A DNA stretch of 13,607 bases. Origin: Phoronis ovalis (lineage: Eukaryota > Phoronida > Phoronidae). The position numbers and the translations under genes were made by a program. Positions 8,491 through 13,607 of this stretch are shown in pieces (position 1 is the first letter of the stretch; each line of letters opens with the position of its first letter). The notes beneath the pieces were generated by a model, which was not told the origin of the DNA, did not search any database, and worked only from the letters and a program-made list of their open reading frames with translations. Location: contig JAOXYB010037273.1 in the NCBI GenBank assembly GCA_028565635.1, positions 1 to 13,607 of the forward strand. Direction: 5' to 3'.

Positions 8491-9345
8491 GGAGCGCGCA
8501 CAAAATGTCCGTTTAATTATGTTTCATTTTATTCCTTCGGGGAGGAACTTTGTGCCTAGATAGCTCTAGAAACAAAATGATACGCGAAATAACATAATTT
8601 ATCTTTTCCTTCCTGTTTCATTAGATAAAGCTAGACTTTTTATGCTGTGACTAAAATTTCAGCAATTACAAAACTTAAGAATATTTGAATCATTCCAAAA
8701 TTTCCGTCTCTGAACAAGTTATAAGCGCACAAGATGAAATTATAATTACTCTGAGAAAATTAGTTTCTATTCTATTTCAAACTCGAAAAATCACGATAAC
8801 GTACTATAAATAATATATTGTTTTTTTAATCAGATCCCTTTATCAACATTACGTTTTTACTTTTTTATTGTTCTTTGTATTTTTAAAACCCAAAATGATT
8901 ACCATGTCAAAAACTTTGTGTTAGAAGTCACATACTTGCTTTCGTCGTGCTATATTACAATTATATTTCCAATGTTTGAAATTGTAAACAATTCGTAGTA
9001 GATTTTCTCTGTGGATACATTAATTTAGCGAGCGCATTGTATATATATAAAAAATAAATATCTGGCGATTATTAAGTATTGAATAGCATGGATAAATGTC
9101 GTTGCCCCAGTGTCATTCGCGTTTAATCTATATCGAAGCAAAATAGTGAGTGTAATAAGAATTCATCATCCTACCTTTAAATATCAGCAGTTTTAGCAAA
9201 CAAGTACAACTAGTGAATGCCTCGATTTTCGTATTTGCTGCCAAAGTACTCGAACGTAGAATTCAAAAGGTACGCAAGTGTTGGCTTTTATCCGGTCTCT
9301 GACTGTTAGCGAGTGAGACTTTTTTCAGTTATCCAATGTTATGTA
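8491..9345. other. AT-rich non-coding stretch
   Basis: No gene is supported. A T/A-rich tract, TGTATATATATAAAAAATAAA, near 9039 is ordinary for this composition and is not called a promoter. The last part, from about 9300, may already belong to the degenerate 115-bp repeat that follows, since GCGAGTGAGACTTTTTTCAGTTATCCAAT resembles the tail of that unit. Confidence 0.5.
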
Positions 9346-9567
9346 TGTTACTTTACACGTGATCAAATGAGCGAATCATTTTTTGGCAAGACTTTATTTC
9401 TTAGAAATGCGAGCGCAATATAAGAGAGTGTGTTTTGCAATAGTTGTTCAATAGTAATAATGTTACTTTATCACTGATCAAACAAGCGAATCACTTTATT
9501 GCTTTTATATTTTTGGCAAAACCTTATTTCCTATAAATGCGAGTAAAATAACGAGAGTTGTTGTGCT
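9346..9567. repeat. Degenerate tandem repeat, period about 115 bp, two clear units
   Basis: Unit 1 begins at 9346 and unit 2 at 9461. Shared blocks in order are TGTTACTTTA, TGATCAAA, AGCGAATCA, TTTTTGGCAA, CTTATTTC and TAAATGCGAG or AGAAATGCGAG, followed by a GAGAG run. Unit 2 has an insertion of about 14 bases before TTTTTGGCAA. Partial matches before 9346 (from about 9303) and after 9567 (ATGTAACTTTT near 9584) suggest more decayed units. No coding frame follows the period. It looks like an old satellite-type or duplicated segment. Confidence 0.7.
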
Positions 9568-9795
9568 CTTGTAGTCTACTGATATGTAACTTTTATACAG
9601 ATGCTTATTATTCTTAGCTGGGAATGGGAACACGATGAATCGAAAATAAGCGATAGGAGTTTTAATGTAAATTAATACATATCAACGAATGAAATAACAC
9701 AGCAGCAATGTAATTAAAAATACCATTAATTGAAATTAGTACTTCGAACTAAAAAAAGAAGCGTTATCTGTTGGCAACCAAATCATGAATAAAAT

Positions 9796-10034
9796 AATTG
9801 TTTTTTTCATATTGTATAAATGAAAGGCTAAACTGTTATTTTATTAAAATGTGAGATAAACTGGAATCGATGCTGTAGTATTGTTTTACCCAAACTACAA
9901 GCAAAGAAATATTATAACATTTATTTCGTTTGTAGTTTAGGTAAAATAGTACTATGTATATTGGTTTATCGTACTTTTTTACAATGCATTTTATCCAAGA
10001 ATCGTTTAACCCTGAATAATACATATAAAATTGA
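9796..10034. repeat. Foldback (MITE-like) palindrome of about 240 bp
   Basis: The inner arms 9875-9910 and 9922-9957 pair at about four of five bases (TAGTATTGTTTTACCCAAAC against TAGTACTATTTTACCTAAAC reversed), with a loop of only about ten bases. Pairing continues outward with small gaps through GATAAAC, ATTTTAT and GGCTAAAC/GGTTAAAC to about 9814 and 10022, and weakly to about 9796 and 10034. The whole element is therefore a near-continuous hairpin with no coding capacity. The minus frame at 9836-10024 lies inside it and is rejected as a gene. No clear target-site duplication can be named. Confidence 0.75.
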
Positions 10035-10322
10035 TTTCAAATAGAAACGTCAATATAGCATCATGTAAAATAATACAATAATTTTAATTTTAAAAATGAC
10101 ACTCCATACGGACTATATAAAAGTACAACTTAAGGGGACAGGACCCATTCGAATTTTGAACAGTTTAATGAAAAAATAGACTAATAAAAGTATACATTTT
10201 TAGATAGATATTAATTAACTTAAGGATTAAACAACATTTACTTTACTTATCTATCATATGATTATCTAATCAGTAAGGGGGCCATTTTGGGTAAAAACTC
10301 ACGTTTTTCAACAAACTTCAAA

Positions 10323-10354
10323 TGACCTTTTGACCTCAAGGTCAGCAATGACCC
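10323..10354. promoter_or_regulatory. Cluster of four nuclear-receptor half-sites
   Basis: In 32 bases there are TGACCT (10323), TGACCT (10331), AGGTCA (10339) and TGACCC (10349). The first two form a direct repeat with 2-bp spacing; the second and third form an everted repeat with 2-bp spacing. TCAAGGTCA at 10336-10344 is the extended half-site known for NR5A and ERR type receptors. The sites are seen directly, but receptor binding is inference. Similar TGACCT-rich strings can also come from dispersed repeats. No nearby promoter is identified. Confidence 0.45.
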
Positions 10355-11454
10355 ACACAGAGACAACTCAAGCCATGTCTCCAGCTGTAAGCGTCTTCAA
10401 GATGTAGCTTTCTTAAAAATTGGAAGTTAAAAGAAAGAAGATAGGAAAGGTTCATAACTTCATACCAGACATAAAAGTATATAATTAACTGGATCCACAT
10501 ATTATAGTCATAAACCGGACTCTTTTTTGTCTATCATTGCTCCTTTCGCACAGCTGATGAGTGCACCACTATTGTTGGAATGAAAGATCTCACGTGTGTC
10601 TGTGTGTGTTGGATTTGGGAATCTGCACAGCAAGTCTGTGTTCAGAAACATACTAACTCAGTTTATTTCATCAAAGAATCTGATCCAGTAAATGTATATT
10701 ATTCGAATAAAACCTTCCTCATTCTGCTATTTTTCCGATATATTTTGCTAGTGATAAAAGAAGCTGTTCCTGTCTATTCCGTATTTTTTGGTTTAAAGTA
10801 CATTTTTTTTTCCTAGACACTAACAACATTAAATAAGATTTATTCACTTGTGTTAACAAGTACTTTATTTTTTGAAATACACATTCAATAAAATGAATAA
10901 TAGATTACCTTCTTAGTAAAAATATTATTGTTAACCTTTTGAATCGATTTTTAACTACGTTATGATCATGGTAGAACGTAAACAAGAATAGAAGCTATAG
11001 AAAACATTTACTAGTAATTGTAACCTTAAATTAATTTTCATGCGTAGTCATAAGATTGCGGGTAAAGAAAGATCTAAATATGTTTTATAGTACATGCAAT
11101 GGCGAGTAGACAGGTTTCTAATTGTTTCAAGTGTATCACGTACAGACTCTGGAAATTTTATGTTTATGTTCCATATCTATTCGTCTCTAGAAATATCTTA
11201 TATCCGAGTGTCCAGCCCTGTAAATCCCTATAAAGGGATATATATGGGTAAAAGTCGACACGAACGACACGCCGACATGACCTAAAAATTAAATCGATCG
11301 ACAAGCAACACATAGGGTAATATTGAGCGACGGACACGATTCGGATTTTTACCTTTTCACTAGACATGCAACATGCTTAAAATATTGTAGCCTTTGACAC
11401 AAAAACCTGAAAATGAGTACTATACTTGTTTCAATCTATTCACTTCTGGCACAG
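10355..11454. other. AT-rich stretch with a CpG-dense patch
   Basis: No gene is supported. The plus frame at 10580-10816 and the two overlapping frames at 11094-11367 look like chance. A short GT-rich run lies at about 10593-10612. A near-palindrome, ATCCCT-ATAA-AGGGAT, is at 11224-11239. About nine CpG dinucleotides fall within 11254-11342, in two groups, which is dense for this window. Confidence 0.5.
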
Positions 11455-11573
11455 GAAATGCTAATGATAAGATGCTGAGAGGGAGCAGGAAAAAGAGGAA
11501 AATGAATGCAGTTCAACAACAATATCAAAAAAACAACAGAACGTTCAAGCAAGTTATTAAACTACCAGCATGA
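11455..11573 (+). CDS. Possible basic C-terminal exon (plus strand)
   Basis: A pyrimidine-rich run ending TTCACTTCTGGCACAG (11439-11454) is a good splice acceptor. After two bases the frame reads NANDKMLRGSRKKRKMNAVQ, then a Gln/Asn-rich part and TFKQVIKLPA, with a TGA at 11571-11573. RKKRK resembles a basic nuclear-localisation motif. The same frame is open upstream through the acceptor to a TAG near 11390, so intron retention or plain chance remains possible. No family recognised and no matching upstream exon found. Confidence 0.2.
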
Positions 11574-12075
11574 AACAAGCACTAATACTTTTGCTTTTTC
11601 ATTTTGTATATGTCGAGTAAAGTCGTACTAAATTTGTCTTCCAGTGAAAAATGTACAAGCTAAAATTAGTTTCGAAATTCACTTCGCTAGTTTTGGTTTC
11701 AACAACAAAATTATTAATATTAATGCTTAGTTAAGCACTCTTCTAGGTCTATGCACTATGGTCTAATTACATGTATTGACTATACGCAGTTTAGCATACA
11801 CATATATTTGCTTTTCAGCTGGAAAGTTTAAATTAGTTTGCTTTTTACTTTGTTGTATGTTATACCACCCGATAATAATAATAATAATAGGTACTTTATA
11901 TAATTTATTCCCCAATGGATTGATTTTTTATTGTACCAACTTGTTGAAGTAAAAGCTCTCTAGTTGTTAACAGTTTTATTAGGCAAAAGGTCTCTCCCTC
12001 AGGTCCAATTTCTTAGCAAATTTAAAATAAAGCTACTGCCTTATTAGTCCTGGCTGCATGACGCTACTACGGTAG
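11574..12075. other. AT-rich stretch with a short ATA microsatellite
   Basis: The stretch holds a perfect 12-bp palindrome, ATTAATATTAAT, at 11713-11724 and six ATA repeats at 11872-11889. I see nothing else that can be called. Confidence 0.6.
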
Positions 12076-12404
12076 GGTGGTAAAATGGTGGTGAACCAGT
12101 AGAAGTTAGCCTCTTACAAAAACACTACCGTGTGTCAAAAAATTCAATAAATTTTAACCAAAATTGTTGTCTTGTGTCTCTGATACTCCTTGTGTTACCT
12201 GCCACTTGAAGCTTGATTAATGGTCCTCAAGCCAGAGGTAACTTATAGCGTACAAATGCATTACCACTCTGACCAAGCTTCAAGTGGCAGATAACAAAAG
12301 GAGGAGTACCAGAGACAAACAAGACGACAATTTTGGTTTGAATTTAATGAATTCTTTGACACACGGTGAGTGTTTTTACAAACTTCTACTGATTTTACCA
12401 CTAT
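12076..12404. repeat. Long imperfect inverted repeat (foldback, arms about 150 bp)
   Basis: The left arm, about 12076-12240, pairs with 12262-12404. Shared blocks, from outside in, are GTGGTAAAAT, CAGTAGAAGTT, AAAAACACT, CCGTGTGTCAAA, AACCAAAATTG, GTCTTGT, GTCTCTG, TACTCCT, CTGCCACTTGAAGCTTG, then CAGAG and GTAA near the loop. The loop is about 20 bases (CTTATAGCGTACAAATGC, roughly 12242-12259). The left arm has an extra segment of about ten bases near 12087-12096. Identity over the best part is around four in five. A transcript crossing it would form long double-stranded RNA. The open frames at 12261-12488 (minus) and 12370-12558 (plus) fall in or beside the repeat and are not called as genes. 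Confidence 0.8.
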
Positions 12405-12451
12405 CTGGGTAGCTTGCTTTTTGCTTAGCGGACTATGCATAAACTCTGGCT

Positions 12452-12483
12452 TGAAACAACTTGTTTCAGTCCGTACGAGGACT
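12452..12483. repeat. Two adjacent small palindromes
   Basis: TGAAACAA-C-TTGTTTCA at 12452-12468 has perfect 8-base arms. It abuts AGTCC-GTACGA-GGACT at 12468-12483. They lie just outside the long inverted repeat and are not paired with a left-side copy that I can see. Confidence 0.5.
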
Positions 12484-12841
12484 AACACAATTCTGGGTTT
12501 TTTTTTACTAAGCAGTACATGCCATATTTTAATTGCAATGATGATGACGAAAGAATAACGTTATTAATGATTACGATCGATTGATTTTCAATACTGAAAA
12601 TGAAAGTCTGGTAGTGAATTATCAAGTGGGCATGGAATAGAGGGTTACATACAGTAGTACATATTTACATATTGACTATCAAAAGTTGGTAGATAAAGTT
12701 CTTGATCTATATAGAGTAAGTGGCAAATGTGGTATTTGTTTTTCAATTATATTATTCAAGCATTCAGGTTAAATATTAAGTTTAGAATATTTCCTTGCTA
12801 ATGTACTAAAATACATGTACTCAATAAATTTTTTCAAACAG

Positions 12842-12958
12842 GGAGGAAGATGATAATGATGAAGATGTAAACGAGTATTGCATAATTTGACAGATGAAAT
12901 ATTTTATTCTGATGATGACAGCGAAAATGAAAAACTGTTTACAAACTGCTACTTGTAG
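12842..12958 (+). pseudogene. Acidic coding remnant with a frame break (tentative)
   Basis: After an acceptor-like ATAAATTTTTTCAAACAG (ending 12841), one frame reads EEDDNDEDVNEYCII and stops at 12888-12890. A second frame, overlapping at 12887, reads LTDEIFYSDDDSENEKLFTN and ends at TAG 12956-12958. Two acidic, Asp/Glu/Asn-rich pieces in successive frames fit an acidic protein segment broken by a small indel. A GAT/GAA-rich simple sequence could give the same appearance by chance. A weaker acceptor (TTTTTTACTAAGCAG ending 12515), followed by a NDDDERI-containing frame, lies upstream. No family assigned. Confidence 0.2.
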
Positions 12959-13607
12959 GTGATATTGTTCAGTTAGTTAAGTTCAAGCCATACTCACAGA
13001 TTTGAAGCAATTTTACTTAATTTTACATTAAGACAGTAGTACAAGGGACCCTCTTGTTGAGTTATTTTATTGCTTCTTTTGACTCACATTGGTCAATCTT
13101 TAAAGTAACATGTATATGATCTTTGTCTAAGGATACTATGACAAGTTTATTTTGAACGCCGCTTTGTTAGCATTCAATTAATGAAATAATAAGACCGCTT
13201 AGCAGTTTTAACTGCACCGACAAAATGCACCCCATGACCTTTTGAAAGGTCAAGTTTTTACGTAACTGTGGTAGTTGTTTGTTTCAATCTGAAAATGTTA
13301 TGCAACATTAATGATTTTGAAAACATGTACCAGTTCCTCTACTTTCTGTCTGTTATTTGTAAATTCCGAAATAGGAATGTACCTATTGACCCCTGAAAAA
13401 GGTTAATTAGTACTATTGGAATTAAAATCAAATAAATAATTTCAAGGAGTCTACATTCTGTAATTTTTACAAACAAGTTCTGAAAAAAATATTTTTATTG
13501 AAGTTTTATATGTTTTATAATATGACCCCTGAATATCCTAAACGCTACAGTTTGAAATTGGCAAACAAGTGAAATTCAAACACACATAGTATAAGCTCTT
13601 TCAAAAA
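12959..13607. other. AT-rich tail with a receptor-type palindrome
   Basis: No gene is supported. Besides the everted repeat at 13235-13252, a GCAGTT-TT-AACTGC palindrome lies at 13202-13215. The string TGACCCCTGAA occurs twice, at about 13387 and 13523. Confidence 0.55.
13235..13252. promoter_or_regulatory. Everted nuclear-receptor repeat with 6-bp spacing (ER6-like)
   Basis: TGACCT at 13235-13240 and AGGTCA at 13247-13252 are exact half-sites in everted orientation, separated by TTTGAA. ER6 spacing is known for VDR/PXR-type heterodimers with RXR in vertebrates. Whether an invertebrate counterpart would use it is inference. TGACCTTTTGA is shared with the cluster at 10323, so the two sites may derive from the same repeat family. 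Confidence 0.4.

Noticed and set aside
9039-9060. TATA-box-like tract TATATATAAAAAATAAA
   Set aside because: Such tracts are common in DNA of this composition, and no gene start follows.
9836-10024. 62-codon minus-strand open frame
   Set aside because: It lies wholly inside the 240-bp palindrome; the residues are AT-driven (Tyr, Ile, Asn, Lys).
12261-12558. Overlapping 75- and 62-codon frames on both strands
   Set aside because: They cover the right arm of the long inverted repeat and its flank. Overlap on both strands and lack of motifs point to chance.

Overview
The window looks like intergenic or intronic DNA from an AT-rich metazoan genome. G+C is roughly one third, poly-A/T runs are everywhere, palindromic repeats are frequent, and there are no operons, Shine-Dalgarno spacing, tRNA, rRNA or CRISPR arrays. 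No open frame is long enough to stand on length alone: at this base composition, chance frames of 60-90 codons are expected several times in 13.6 kb. I do not recognise the species. An invertebrate is likely, but this is an inference.

Gene content is sparse and fragmentary. The best candidate lies on the minus strand between about 5.6 and 1.7 kb. Short blocks with coding-like base use (low G+C at codon position 2, higher at 1 and 3) are bounded by plausible splice sites. They are 5512-5576, 5315-5428 (with an ATG at 5341-5339), 5019-5193 (open to a stop at 4960) and 1871-2043, with a possible continuation at 1735-1808. The phases of 5315, 5193, 5019 and 2043 fit together. The joined product reads like short alternating alpha/beta units that resemble tandem RRM-like modules, and this is tentative. 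One in-frame TAG and a 46-nt intron in the last part suggest decay or a wrong model. Weaker candidates are a proline-rich frame in a G+C-rich island (6052-6282, plus), a small ORF with a hydrophobic start (8305-8490, minus), a basic exon-like block (11455-11573, plus) and an acidic, frame-broken block (12842-12958, plus).

The clearest structures are repeats. Three separate foldback (MITE-like) elements are visible: 1-297 (possibly cut by the window edge), about 9796-10034, and 12076-12404. Each has long imperfect inverted arms, and their sequences are unrelated. A degenerate direct repeat of about 115 bp sits at 9346-9567. Two sites are built from nuclear-receptor half-sites: a four-half-site cluster at 10323-10354 and an everted repeat with 6-bp spacing at 13235-13252.

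Layout: foldback (0-0.3 kb), plain AT-rich DNA (0.3-1.7), minus-strand exon-like blocks (1.7-2.05), long AT-rich stretch or intron (2.05-4.95), minus-strand exon-like blocks (4.95-5.6), AT-rich DNA with a C-rich island at 6.1-6.25, AT-rich DNA to 9.3, then a repeat-rich segment (9.35-10.04), receptor-site cluster (10.3), possible plus-strand exon remnants (11.45 and 12.84) around the long hairpin (12.1-12.4), and an AT-rich tail.
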